Origin: JACCTH01 sp035253825 | GTDB lineage: Bacteria; Actinomycetota; Acidimicrobiia; Spongiisociales; ZC4RG35 | Assembly (NCBI GenBank): GCA_035253825.1 | Contig: DATFBM010000010.1 | Span: forward strand, 1-64,000 | Direction: 5' to 3' | Length of the DNA stretch: 64,000 bases | Shown here: positions 1 through 8,559 of the stretch, piece after piece | Position numbering within the stretch: the stretch's first letter is position 1 | Layout: the number at the start of each line of letters is the position of its first letter | Notes under the pieces: model-generated | What the model saw: only the letters and a program-made list of their open reading frames with translations | Databases searched by the model: none | Told to the model about the DNA's origin: nothing | Program-made: the position numbers and the translations under genes

Positions 1-278
1 TCGATAACCAGCACGATCCCGACCGGCTCCAGGGACTGGGCCAGAGGCTCGGCGACTAGGTCGGTTACTTGTTGTCCGTTGGCCGTCACCTGCAGCTGGC
101 TTGGGTCGAGGGTCCCGTCGAGGTTGCGGAACTCGACCACCAGCGTGGTCTGGCCGTCGTCCTCGTAGCGATCGAGGATGACCTGGGGCACTTCGATCGT
201 CGCCGTGTTCTGGGCCAGAGCCAACGCCGGAATCAGGCCTATCGACAAGGCCAGGACTAGGAGAAGAAGCCGCTTCAC
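1..278 (-). CDS. TadB-like pilus assembly protein, N-terminal part (gene runs off the window)
   Basis: Only the first 92 codons are inside the window. Reading leftward from a GTG at 278 there is a clear signal peptide: basic start, a long Leu-rich stretch and an Ala-Leu-Ala cleavage region near residues 18-22. A beta-rich secreted segment follows, and the sequence is cut just as it reaches GIVLVID, which looks like the first strand of a von Willebrand A domain. The GTG overlaps the cpaF stop codon (GTGA), so the two are coupled. Actinobacterial Tad loci often carry, after cpaF, a TadB whose type II secretion F membrane domain is preceded by a VWA domain. That identity is inferred from context, because the F domain lies outside the window. 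Confidence 0.6.
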   Translation of the reverse strand, partial: MKRLLLLVLALSIGLIPALALAQNTATIEVPQVILDRYEDDGQTTLVVEFRNLDGTLDPSQLQVTANGQQVTDLVAEPLAQSLEPVGIVLVI

Positions 279-1654
279 CGCGGTGCGTACTCGTTCTGCC
301 GGCGAGCGAAGGGCTCGGGGTCGAAGAGGTCGGCGGGGAGCCGAATTCCCATGTCCTGGAGATGCTCGGAGAAGGTGGGGCGAATGCCGGTGGCCTTAAG
401 TCGGCCCTGGAACTTGCCGGTGTTCTCGTCGATACCAGCCCCGAAGTCGAAGAGGAAGAGGTCCTGGAGGGTGATGATGTCGCCCTCCATGCCCTCCACC
501 TCGGTGACGTGGGTGATCCGCCTGGTGCCGTCCTTGAGGCGGCTGACGTGGACGATCAGATCGACGGCGGAGGCCACCTGTTCGCGAATAGCTCGCACCG
601 GGAGGTCGTATCCCGCCATCAACACCATCGTCTCGATACGGGACAGGGTGTCACGGGGAGCATTGGAGTGGATGGTGGTAAGCGAGCCGTCATGACCAGT
701 GTTCATGGCCTGGAGCATGTCGAGGGCTTCCCCACCACGACACTCCCCCACCACGATGCGGTCTGGGCGCATACGCAGACAGTTGCGAACCAAGTCGCGA
801 ATCGTCACCTGGCCCTTGCCCTCGATGTTGGCCGGCCGGGCCTCGAGGGTGAGGACGTGGTCCTGGTGGAGCTGGAGCTCGGCCGCATCTTCGACCGTGA
901 CGATGCGTTCGTCCTCGGGGAGGTAGCTCGAGAGCACGTTGAGAGTCGTGGTCTTCCCGGAGCCGGTACCGCCGGAAACGATGACGTTGAGGCGGCCTCG
1001 CACGCAGGCCCGCAGGAAGTCGGCCACGCGCTGGGAGAAGGTGCCGAAGCGGACCAGGTCCGCTTCGGTGAAGGGGTCGACCGAGAACTTACGAATAGTC
1101 AGGAAGGGTCCGCCAATCGCCAGCGGGTGGATGACGGCGTTGACTCGGGATCCGTCAGGGAGGCGAGCGTCGACCATGGGAGTTGCCTCGTCGACACGCC
1201 GGCCCACCTGGCCGACGATCTTGTCGATGATGCGGCGCAAGTGGACGTCATCAACGAAGCGGACGTCGGTGCGGGTGATCTTCCCCCGCTGCTCGCAGAA
1301 GACGTCAAAGGGTCCGTTGACCATGACCTCGGTGACCTCGGGGTCGTTGAGCAGAGGATCGATCGGTCCGTAGCCCAAGACGTCGGAGGCGATCTCATTG
1401 AGGAGCTGGCGACGATCGCTCATGGTCAAGGGGACGCCCTGTTCCTGGTCGATCGCCCACTCCAGCATCTCCATCACCCGGAGACGAAGCTCGGCATCGG
1501 ACATCTGGCGGTCGTAGAGGGTGGGACCGAGCTCTTCCACGACCTTGAAGTGCAAACGGCCCCGCAGTTCGGTGAGGGCGTCGTTGCGGGTAGTCGTGAC
1601 GGAAGAAAGCTCGTTCCGTCGAGCCGCCGCTACTCGATCTGCCAACGTAGACAT
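275..1654 (-). CDS. cpaF: Tad/Flp pilus assembly ATPase CpaF (TadA)
   Basis: Secretion ATPase of the type II/IV family that powers Flp pilus assembly at the inner membrane. The 459-residue length is normal for CpaF. The Walker A motif GGTGSGKTTT lies near residues 226-236, an Asp-box (VEDAAELQL) near 256-264, and the Walker B/ECRGGEA segment near 300-310. The N-terminal all-helical domain and the NGPFDVFCEQRG beta region are typical of the family. ATG at 1654 has AAAGGGG about 10 bases upstream. It follows cpaE and cpaB in the same direction and overlaps the next gene by 4 bases, so it is part of a pilus operon. No prepilin or TadC gene is visible, as the locus is cut by the window edge. Confidence 0.95.
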   Translation of the reverse strand: MSTLADRVAAARRNELSSVTTTRNDALTELRGRLHFKVVEELGPTLYDRQMSDAELRLRVMEMLEWAIDQEQGVPLTMSDRRQLLNEIASDVLGYGPIDPLLNDPEVTEVMVNGPFDVFCEQRGKITRTDVRFVDDVHLRRIIDKIVGQVGRRVDEATPMVDARLPDGSRVNAVIHPLAIGGPFLTIRKFSVDPFTEADLVRFGTFSQRVADFLRACVRGRLNVIVSGGTGSGKTTTLNVLSSYLPEDERIVTVEDAAELQLHQDHVLTLEARPANIEGKGQVTIRDLVRNCLRMRPDRIVVGECRGGEALDMLQAMNTGHDGSLTTIHSNAPRDTLSRIETMVLMAGYDLPVRAIREQVASAVDLIVHVSRLKDGTRRITHVTEVEGMEGDIITLQDLFLFDFGAGIDENTGKFQGRLKATGIRPTFSEHLQDMGIRLPADLFDPEPFARRQNEYAPR

Positions 1655-1693
1655 CGGTTGATTACCCCTTTCGGGCCACTAATGGATTGCTAA

Positions 1694-2875
1694 TCACTTT
1701 CGGCGTAGGAAACCCTTCGCTGAAGACGGTTCCGGAACGGCGCCGACGATCAACTCGGCCACCGACTCGAAACCCTTGGCCACCCGCGACTTGGGAGCGG
1801 ACTCCACCACTGGGCGACCCTCGTTCATCGAAGCCGCCACGGCTCCATCGGAGGGGATGGCGGCGGCGATCGACATCTTCAAGGCACCCTCGATCTCCTT
1901 GTCGTCGAGGCGAGCCTTGGCATTGGAGCGATTGAGAACCAGTTTGACTTTGCTGGTGGGGAACTTGAGGAGTCGCAGAGTCTCGAGTGCCAGCTTGGCG
2001 TTCTTCACCGAAGGCAGGTCCATGTCCACCACCTGGAGGATGACGTCGGCGCGCTCCAGCAAGGAGAGCAAGAGCTCGTCGAGCATCGAGGCGGTGTCGA
2101 CTACCACGTAGTCGTGGTTCTCCTTAAGGAGCGCGACCACGTTCATCAGGCTTTCGGTGGAGATGTCGTCGGCAAAGGCCGGCTCCAGTGGCGCCGCCAT
2201 CACCCTCAACCCGCTCGGATGCTCGGTGAGGAGCGATTCCAAAAGCTGGGCATCGAGGTGATGCATCTCATGGGCGGCGTTGACCAAGGTGAAGCGGGGC
2301 TCGAGCTGGAGAACCAGGCAGACGTCGCCGAACTGGAGGTCGGCGTCGACCATCGCCACCTTCTTACCCTCGAAACGGGTGAGGAGCAGGGCCAGGTTGG
2401 TGGCCACCACGGTCTTTCCCGAACCACCCTTCGCCGACATGACGACGATCAACTGACCTTCTTCGCGGGGCTCCTGGAGAGCGGGCGGAGCCGCCACCGT
2501 CCGGCGCTTGAGAACGTCGTTGGCGAACTGGGTGATGGCGTCTTCGACTTTTTCCTCGGTCAGTGGTGCCTCGATCACCTCGGAGACCCCCGCCCGCATG
2601 GCCGAGCGAAGCAAAGCCGACGTGACTTGATCAGCCACCGCGATCAAGAGGAGCGAGGGATCTTCGTTGCGGAGAACCCGCACCGTGTCGATTGTCGATT
2701 CGTTGGCAAAGGAAGGACCCAACAGCACCATCCGCAGAGCGCCACCGTCGATAGCGGTCAGGGCCTCGCTGATCGAACGGGCGGTCGGCAACCGGCCTTC
2801 AAAGAGCTGCTTCGCCTCATCGATGAAGCTGGCATCTTCATCAACTACCAGCAGGTTGTTTTCGGAGATCGACAC
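1694..2875 (-). CDS. cpaE: Tad pilus localisation ATPase CpaE/TadZ (receiver-like domain plus MinD/ParA ATPase)
   Basis: Two-part protein of 393 residues. The first ~125 residues have the fold pattern of a response-regulator receiver (NNLLVVDEDASF at the start). From about residue 140 there is a MinD/ParA ATPase with the deviant P-loop SAKGGSGKT (about 145-155), a VDADLQFGDV segment and a VVVDTAS Walker B. TadZ/CpaE proteins of this layout place the pilus machine at a cell site. It starts with GTG at 2875, preceded by AGGA eight bases away. It lies between cpaB and cpaF with short gaps (34 and 39 bases), consistent with one transcript. Whether the receiver domain can be phosphorylated cannot be told from here. 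Confidence 0.93.
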   Translation of the reverse strand: MSISENNLLVVDEDASFIDEAKQLFEGRLPTARSISEALTAIDGGALRMVLLGPSFANESTIDTVRVLRNEDPSLLLIAVADQVTSALLRSAMRAGVSEVIEAPLTEEKVEDAITQFANDVLKRRTVAAPPALQEPREEGQLIVVMSAKGGSGKTVVATNLALLLTRFEGKKVAMVDADLQFGDVCLVLQLEPRFTLVNAAHEMHHLDAQLLESLLTEHPSGLRVMAAPLEPAFADDISTESLMNVVALLKENHDYVVVDTASMLDELLLSLLERADVILQVVDMDLPSVKNAKLALETLRLLKFPTSKVKLVLNRSNAKARLDDKEIEGALKMSIAAAIPSDGAVAASMNEGRPVVESAPKSRVAKGFESVAELIVGAVPEPSSAKGFLRRK

Positions 2876-2909
2876 GGGGAGTTCCTAGCTTCTTTTCGGA
2901 GAATCTCGC

Positions 2910-3815
2910 TTAGTTACCGAAGATGTCGCTAACGATATCGCCCGAGAAGAGGCTCTCGATGGTGACGCCCTGCGTCTCCACTTCGACGAAGTCGGAGGGC
3001 ACCAGGGTCATCCAGACGGAACCGTTCTCGAAGGAGAAGGCGATCCGCTCGGCCTGCTCTGGCGTCACTTCCAGCGTAAAGACGGTCTGAGGAACCTCTT
3101 CGGCGGCCTCGGTAGGCGGAACCGGGTTGCCCTCAGCATCGACCGTCGGGGTAACCACCGGCTGGCTCTCGCCTTCTTCCGGCCGTACGTCCTGGGCAAC
3201 GGCCAGCACCGGGAGACCCTGGAGAACGAAGCGGGTGTAGGTAACCGTCTCGGTTTCCTCCTCGCCGCCGGTTCCATCGGCGGCGGTGGTCTCGGTGGGG
3301 ATGCCGAAGATCGGCGAATCCACCGGGATCTGGTTGAACTCGATGTCGAGGGTGATGATGAGGTTGACCATGTCGCCCGGACGGACGAATCCGTTGACGC
3401 CGCGGACGGCGTCGGTGGAGATGGTCAGGGCCTGCTTGCCCGAGGGGATCAATTCCGACAGCGGCTTCAGGTCGACCGTGAGCTGGGCCCACTGGCTGGT
3501 AGTGATGATCTCGTTCTGATCAATCGGACCCACCGCCAAACGACCGCCCAGCACCGCCTGCAGCTGCTCCTCGGAAGTCACCGCCCCCAGCGGGAGATCC
3601 TCGGTGTTCTCTTCCCCTTGGGTGATGACGCCCTGCTGAAGAATCTGGGAACCCTGGGCCCCCTCAGGGATCGCCGAACCGGCCCGGAAAACCGTGACCT
3701 TCTCGCGATCGGCCTCCACCTCAGACTGTATGCCGCTGAGGAATTGGAACACGGCGAAGGCGGCAACACCGGCCAAGACCAGGGCCACCAACAACACCAA
3801 CGCTCTCCTACCCAT
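2910..3815 (-). CDS. cpaB: Flp pilus assembly protein CpaB (RcpC), SAF domain
   Basis: Periplasmic or cell-wall-side pilus protein of 301 residues with one N-terminal membrane anchor (about residues 4-28). A SAF-type domain follows (AVRGVNGFVRPGDMVNLI, about 130-150), and then a long acidic, low-complexity insertion. The C-terminal half has the RcpC beta structure (FTLEVTPEQAERIAF). ATG at 3815 has a strong ribosome site (AAGGAG, 7 bases away), which marks it as the first gene of the pilus operon visible here. In characterised Tad systems CpaB/RcpC interacts with the outer components; its exact partner in a Gram-positive envelope is not known from this sequence. Confidence 0.9.
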   Translation of the reverse strand: MGRRALVLLVALVLAGVAAFAVFQFLSGIQSEVEADREKVTVFRAGSAIPEGAQGSQILQQGVITQGEENTEDLPLGAVTSEEQLQAVLGGRLAVGPIDQNEIITTSQWAQLTVDLKPLSELIPSGKQALTISTDAVRGVNGFVRPGDMVNLIITLDIEFNQIPVDSPIFGIPTETTAADGTGGEEETETVTYTRFVLQGLPVLAVAQDVRPEEGESQPVVTPTVDAEGNPVPPTEAAEEVPQTVFTLEVTPEQAERIAFSFENGSVWMTLVPSDFVEVETQGVTIESLFSGDIVSDIFGN

Positions 3816-4059
3816 CCAGGACTCCTTGTCGAAATGCTGAGGACTCTCCCAGAGGATTTCTCCGATCGACCCGCAGCGTCGTAGCTAGTTCTCGGTTGTT
3901 CTTCGACTCGGCGCCAGCCCGTCTTGAGCCTTCTTCATAGGGGAGTACTCGAATGTTCGGACCTAACGCGGGGGGCCGGCGTGGCCTTCGGGCTTCGACC
4001 GGGAACGAGTCAGAGATAAGGGTCGCATACAGGACTAGTACGGTCAAGGACCGGGCGAC
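3816..4059. other. Intergenic gap upstream of cpaB
   Basis: This 244-base gap separates rpsA from the pilus operon, both read leftward. A TTGACC hexamer occurs near 4045, but no well-spaced -10 box could be found. An open frame of 79 codons (3808-4047) crosses the gap but has no family features and overlaps cpaB. No clear intrinsic terminator for rpsA was seen. Confidence 0.4.
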
Positions 4060-5472
4060 CTAACGTCGACCGATCCCGCGCTCCTTTAGCTCCTGGAGGA
4101 TGGCTTCGAGGGAAGCATCGACCGCAATCGGTTCGGGCTCAGCGGCCGCTGGCCCGAACTCGCGCTCGAACTCCCGCTTGGGGGTGCGCTTGGCGGGACC
4201 GGGCTGGGGAGCGGCGGTGCTCCGCTCCTGCCACTCGGGCAGGGCTTGTTTGATCGAAAGGCTGATCCGCCGGCGCTCGTCTTCTTTTTCGGTGATCTTC
4301 ACCCGCACCGGCTGATTGATCGAAAGCTCCAACTCGGGCGACTCCACCCGATGGATGGCGATCTCGGAAACGTGGACCAGGCCCTCGACCCCATCGGCCA
4401 CCGAGACGAAGGCACCGAAAGGCACGGTCTTGGTGACCACGCCGTCGACCACGTCGCCGACGTTGGTCTCGCGGGAGAAGACCTCCCAGGGATCTTCGAG
4501 GGTCTGGCGAATCGAGAGGGAGATGCGTTCCCGTTCCCGGTCCACCTCGAGGACCTTGACATTGACTTTGTCTCCCACCTTCACCATCTCCGATGGGTGG
4601 GAGATGTGCTGCCAGGACATCTCGGAGACGTGGACCAGGCCGTCCATTCCCCCCAGGTCGACGAAGGCTCCGAAGTTGACTACCGAGGAGACCACTCCGG
4701 GGCGGTTCTCCCCCACCTGGAGGTCGTCGAGGAAGGCGGCCCGCTGTTCGGCCTGCTCCTCTTCGAGGTAGGCGCGGCGGGAAAGGACCACGTTGTTGCG
4801 ATTGCGATCGAGTTCGATCACTTTGGCCTCGATCTCGGTGCCGATGAAGGGATCGAGATCTCGGACCCGGCGCAGATCGACCAGAGAGGCGGGGAGGAAG
4901 CCGCGTAGGCCGATATCGACAATGAGGCCACCCTTCACGACTTCGATCACGGTGCCCTTGACTGTCCCGCCGGCCTCGGTGGTCTCCTGCACCCGGCCCC
5001 AGGCACGCTCGTACTGAGCGCGCTTCTTGGAGAGGATGAGCCGGCCTTCGTCGTCCTCCTTGTTGAGGACTAGGGCTTCGACCTTGTCGCCCACCGAGAC
5101 GATGCTGGAGGGATCGATGTTGGCCCGGATGGAGAGCTCCTCGGTGGGGATGAGGCCCTCGGACTTGTAACCCACATCGACCATGGCCCCGTCGGCGTCC
5201 ACCGAAACCACCCGTCCCTCGACGATGTCGCCTTCCCGGAACCCGACCACCGTCTGGTTGATGGCCGCTTCGAAGTCGTCCATCTCGCTCGGTGCTTCCT
5301 CGTCCGGACCGGAATCGCTGCTGGGAGCCTTTTCCTGGGTTTGCTCCGCTTCGGCCTCTGTCGATGGCAGGGTCTCGGGAGCCTCGGTGGCCGTCTCGGT
5401 CACCGGTTCGGGAGCGGTGCCGTTGGTCTCGGGCGCCGGCGTGGACGGCGCGGCTTCGGTGTCTGTGGACAT
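4060..5472 (-). CDS. rpsA: 30S ribosomal protein S1, four S1 domains
   Basis: RNA-binding protein of the small ribosomal subunit that helps mRNA docking. Four S1/OB domains are visible in order, starting with DIVEGRVVSVDADGAMVDVG, then GLIVDIGLRGFLPASLVD, FGAFVDLGGMDGLVHVSEMS and FGAFVSVADGVEGLVHVSEI. Four domains is the usual actinobacterial form (six in E. coli). The ATG at 5472 is chosen because GGAGGAAA lies just upstream; a TTG 21 bases earlier would swallow that site. The first ~75 residues are a Thr/Pro/Glu-rich acidic tail with no domain. It lies downstream of polA, 104 bases away, on the same strand. Confidence 0.93.
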   Translation of the reverse strand: MSTDTEAAPSTPAPETNGTAPEPVTETATEAPETLPSTEAEAEQTQEKAPSSDSGPDEEAPSEMDDFEAAINQTVVGFREGDIVEGRVVSVDADGAMVDVGYKSEGLIPTEELSIRANIDPSSIVSVGDKVEALVLNKEDDEGRLILSKKRAQYERAWGRVQETTEAGGTVKGTVIEVVKGGLIVDIGLRGFLPASLVDLRRVRDLDPFIGTEIEAKVIELDRNRNNVVLSRRAYLEEEQAEQRAAFLDDLQVGENRPGVVSSVVNFGAFVDLGGMDGLVHVSEMSWQHISHPSEMVKVGDKVNVKVLEVDRERERISLSIRQTLEDPWEVFSRETNVGDVVDGVVTKTVPFGAFVSVADGVEGLVHVSEIAIHRVESPELELSINQPVRVKITEKEDERRRISLSIKQALPEWQERSTAAPQPGPAKRTPKREFEREFGPAAAEPEPIAVDASLEAILQELKERGIGRR

Positions 5473-5576
5473 AAGTGGGTGTGTTTCCTCCAAAAGGGAT
5501 TACTTCCGATGGACCCGAGCGCAAGCTCACCTGCCATCGGAGCACCGATGACTTTACCAGGCCCGAACCCGAAGGC

Positions 5577-8210
5577 TCAAGGCAAACGCACCAGCTCCGC
5601 CAGGTTCTGGCCGGTGGAGATATCGACCACCAGGGGAACGGCCAGGTCGACGACTCCCTCCATCACCTGCTTGGTGAGGGCGATCGCATGCTCGAGCTCT
5701 GCGGACGGCGATTCGAGGATGAGCTCGTCATGGATCTGGAGGAGGAGAGTGGTCTCGAGATCCTGATCGGCCAAAGCGGCGTCGAGGTCGATCATCGCCC
5801 GCTTGATGATGTCGGCGGCGGTGCCCTGCACCGGAGCATTGAGCGCCATCCGCTCCCCCATCTGCCTAATTCGAAAGTTGTCACTTTTCAGCTCCGGGAG
5901 GTAGCGCCGGCGGCCGAAGAGGGTGGTGGTGTACCCCTGGTTGCGGGCCTGGGTGACAACACCGTCCATGAAGGCCTTCACGTCGGGGAACTGGGCGAAA
6001 TACTCGTCGATGTGGTGGCGGGCTTCCTCCCGGGAGATGCCGAGGCGGTCGGCGAGCCCGAAGGCCTCCATTCCGTAGAGCAGTCCGAAGTTGATCGTCT
6101 TCGCCCGCCTCCGCATTTCCGTCGTCACCAGCTCGGCTGGCAGCGAAAAGACCCGGGCGGCGGTGGCGGTGTGGATATCTGATGCGGAGCCGAACGCCTC
6201 CAGCAATCCTGGGTCACTGCTCATGTGCGCCAGCACCCGGAGCTCGATCTGGGAATAGTCGGCGACGAGGAAGGTCCACCCCGGCCGGGGGATGAACGCC
6301 CGGCGCACGGTCTTACCGGTCTCCGAGCGGACAGGCAGGTTTTGCAGGTTGGGACGGTCGGAAGAGAGCCGCCCGGTGGTCGCCGCCATCTGGTTGAAAC
6401 GGGTGTGAATCCGACCCTCGGGGGTGATGAGTGGCAGGTAGCCATCGACGTAGGTGGAACGGAGCTTTTCCAACTCCCGATAGGCGAGGAGGTGACCGAC
6501 CATCGGGTGGCTCTCAGCCAGCTTCTCCAGAACCGAGGCATCGGTAGAGGGTGCGCCGGTCGAGGTCTTTTTCAATACCGGCAGCTGGAGCCGTTCGTAG
6601 AGGATCTCCCGGAGCTTGTTGGTGGAGTTGACGTTGAATACCTCCCCCGCCTCCTGATGGACCTTGCGCTCAAGCTCCGAAAGGCGGGTCCGCAGGTCGA
6701 GTCCCATCTCCTCCAAATAGGTGCGGTCGACACCGATCCCGGCGTGTTCCATGCGAGCCAGGACCGGCACCAGCGGTAGCTCGAAGCGGCGGTAGAGATC
6801 GAGCTCGTCACGGGAGGCGAGCTCGGCCTGGAGAGCTTGCTGGAGACGGGCAATGGCTTCTACCCGCCGCCCAGCCTTGTCGAGATCGGGTCCCCCGCCG
6901 AGGTCGAGCGTGCCCTGGGCCTTAGCCTCGACCGCCTGGTCGACCGACTCGAGCTCCAGCTTGAGATAGCGCTGGGCGACGGCCTCGAGGTCGTAGTCGC
7001 GGGCAGCGGGATTGAGGAGGTATGAGGCGAGGGCACTGTCGAAGTCGAGGCCGTTCACCTCGTAGCCAGCTCCTAAGAGCGTGGCGATCAGAGCCTTGCC
7101 GTCGTGGGTCGCCTTCGCCAGCTCGGCATCAGCCAGGGCGGAACGAAGTGGTTCGAGCCGGTCGAGGGGAATCGCCGCCGCCTCCCCTTCACCGAGAAAG
7201 ATCGCCACCCCCCATGGCTCGGGGCCGATGAGATCGATGACCAGCGGTGGGGCTTGTCTGGCGAGAGGGGCGACCTCCTCGGCTCGGGTGATCTGGCGGG
7301 TCTGAGTGTCGAGCACGGCGCCGGCGGGACCCGGGCCGGCGGCGGGTTGGACGTCGAGCAGGTCTTCCCACAGGCTGTAGAACTCAAGGCTTTCGAAGAG
7401 TTCCTTGGCGGCGTCTCGATCCCAACCCCCTCGCCGCACCGCCTCGAGGTCGAGCTCGATGTCGAGATCACGGACCAAACGCATGAGCCGACGGTTGAGG
7501 AACACCTGCTCCCGATGCTCTGCCAGGTTCTGACGCAGCCGCGGTGGCTGCTGGTCGAGATCGGCGTAGATCCCCTCGAGGTTGCCATGCTCGGCCACCA
7601 GCTTGGTGGCGGTCTTTTCCCCCACTCCGGGCACGCCGGGAAGATTGTCGGAGGTGTCTCCCCGAAGGGCGGCGTACTCGACGTACTGGTCGGGCCGGAT
7701 CCCATAGCGATCCGCCACATATCCCTCATCGGCCACTACCACATCGGTTATCCCCCTCCGGGTGTAGAGCACCTTTAAGTGGTCGTCGATCAGCTGGAAG
7801 GCGTCGCGGTCGCCAGTAACCAACAGAACCTCCCACCCGGCCTTGGCGGCCTGCTCGGAAATGGAGGCGATGAGGTCGTCGGCCTCGTAGCCCTCCATCC
7901 GAAGCTGAGGGATCTCGAGCACGTCGAGCACCGCCGTGATCAGCGGCAGCTGGGATCTGAAACCGTCGGGAGCCGATTCCCGCTGGGCTTTGTAGGCGGG
8001 GTACTCGGTCGAACGAAAGGTCTGGCGAGAAACGTCCCAGGCAACCACCACCGAGTCGGGGTTGTGGTCGCCGAGGAGCTTGATCAGCATCCGGGTGAAT
8101 CCATAGGCGGCATTGGTGACCTGCCCGTCCCGGGTGGCGAGATCGGGGGGAAGGGCAAAGAAGGCCCGATACGCGATCGAGTTTCCGTCGAGGAGTGCGA
8201 GGGTGGGCAT
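5577..8210 (-). CDS. polA: DNA polymerase I (5'-3' exonuclease plus polymerase; proofreading domain degenerate)
   Basis: 877-residue repair and Okazaki-fragment polymerase. The 5' nuclease domain occupies roughly residues 1-290 (LALLDGNSIAYRAFFALP, YEADDLIASI, GDTSDNLPGVPGVGEKTA). The polymerase domain has motif A (DYSQIELR, about 650), motif B (RRRAKTINFGLLYG, about 700-712) and motif C (IHDE, about 827). The middle domain keeps the fold, but its first exonuclease motif reads VIDLIGPEPW, without the second acidic residue of the D-x-E pair, so 3'-5' proofreading is probably lost, as in many actinobacterial and Taq-type enzymes. ATG 8210 is preferred over a GTG six bases earlier because AAGG is spaced 9 bases from the ATG. 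Confidence 0.96.
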   Translation of the reverse strand: MPTLALLDGNSIAYRAFFALPPDLATRDGQVTNAAYGFTRMLIKLLGDHNPDSVVVAWDVSRQTFRSTEYPAYKAQRESAPDGFRSQLPLITAVLDVLEIPQLRMEGYEADDLIASISEQAAKAGWEVLLVTGDRDAFQLIDDHLKVLYTRRGITDVVVADEGYVADRYGIRPDQYVEYAALRGDTSDNLPGVPGVGEKTATKLVAEHGNLEGIYADLDQQPPRLRQNLAEHREQVFLNRRLMRLVRDLDIELDLEAVRRGGWDRDAAKELFESLEFYSLWEDLLDVQPAAGPGPAGAVLDTQTRQITRAEEVAPLARQAPPLVIDLIGPEPWGVAIFLGEGEAAAIPLDRLEPLRSALADAELAKATHDGKALIATLLGAGYEVNGLDFDSALASYLLNPAARDYDLEAVAQRYLKLELESVDQAVEAKAQGTLDLGGGPDLDKAGRRVEAIARLQQALQAELASRDELDLYRRFELPLVPVLARMEHAGIGVDRTYLEEMGLDLRTRLSELERKVHQEAGEVFNVNSTNKLREILYERLQLPVLKKTSTGAPSTDASVLEKLAESHPMVGHLLAYRELEKLRSTYVDGYLPLITPEGRIHTRFNQMAATTGRLSSDRPNLQNLPVRSETGKTVRRAFIPRPGWTFLVADYSQIELRVLAHMSSDPGLLEAFGSASDIHTATAARVFSLPAELVTTEMRRRAKTINFGLLYGMEAFGLADRLGISREEARHHIDEYFAQFPDVKAFMDGVVTQARNQGYTTTLFGRRRYLPELKSDNFRIRQMGERMALNAPVQGTAADIIKRAMIDLDAALADQDLETTLLLQIHDELILESPSAELEHAIALTKQVMEGVVDLAVPLVVDISTGQNLAELVRLP

Positions 8211-8235
8211 CCTCACCTACCTTCTGCGCCGGCCG

Positions 8236-8508
8236 TCAAGACTTCAGCTGGGCCGTCAGCTTCGACTTGACCTCGAGCAATCGCTTCCGTCGAGCCTCGA
8301 TGTCGGCCAGGAGCCGCATGAAGCGGAGGACCTCGTTGCGGGTAGCCGTAGCTTCGAGACGATCGATTCCCATGGCGGCGTCGCGTTGGGCATCGTCATT
8401 GATGTGAGAGTGCGCCGATAACTCGGCCTCGACGATGCGGTGCTGCTCGGAGAGGTTCTCGAGCTCGTCAAGCACCTTCAGCAGTCGTCGCTCGGTCCGC
8501 CTCAACAT
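8236..8508 (-). CDS. Small coiled-coil protein of unknown function
   Basis: A 90-residue, charge-rich, almost entirely helical protein (LRRTERRLLKVLDELENL...). A heptad-like pattern runs through its length, and there is no signal peptide or membrane segment. ATG 8508 is the first true ATG; the frame stays open to a TTG at 8547 but no ribosome site supports that. It lies 25 bases upstream of polA on the same strand and could be co-transcribed with it. On the other side it is divergent from the spermidine-synthase-like gene. I do not recognise the family. Confidence 0.55.
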   Translation of the reverse strand: MLRRTERRLLKVLDELENLSEQHRIVEAELSAHSHINDDAQRDAAMGIDRLEATATRNEVLRFMRLLADIEARRKRLLEVKSKLTAQLKS

Positions 8509-8559
8509 GGCCCCCACGATAAAGAACCTGGGGGACGAGTCGGTCAAGATGGCCCTGTC

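Noticed and set aside
362..1693. 443-codon open frame antisense to cpaF
   Set aside because: No domain features, and it covers cpaF completely; antisense composition only.
3808..4047. 79-codon frame between rpsA and cpaB
   Set aside because: No ribosome site, no conserved pattern, and it overlaps the cpaB start.
4139..5545. 468-codon open frame overlapping rpsA on the same strand
   Set aside because: Arg/Gly-rich shifted frame of rpsA; the S1 frame has four clear domains.
5535..5550. CATCGG-AGCA-CCGATG hairpin between polA and rpsA
   Set aside because: Only six base pairs with no T-run; too weak to call a terminator or riboswitch.
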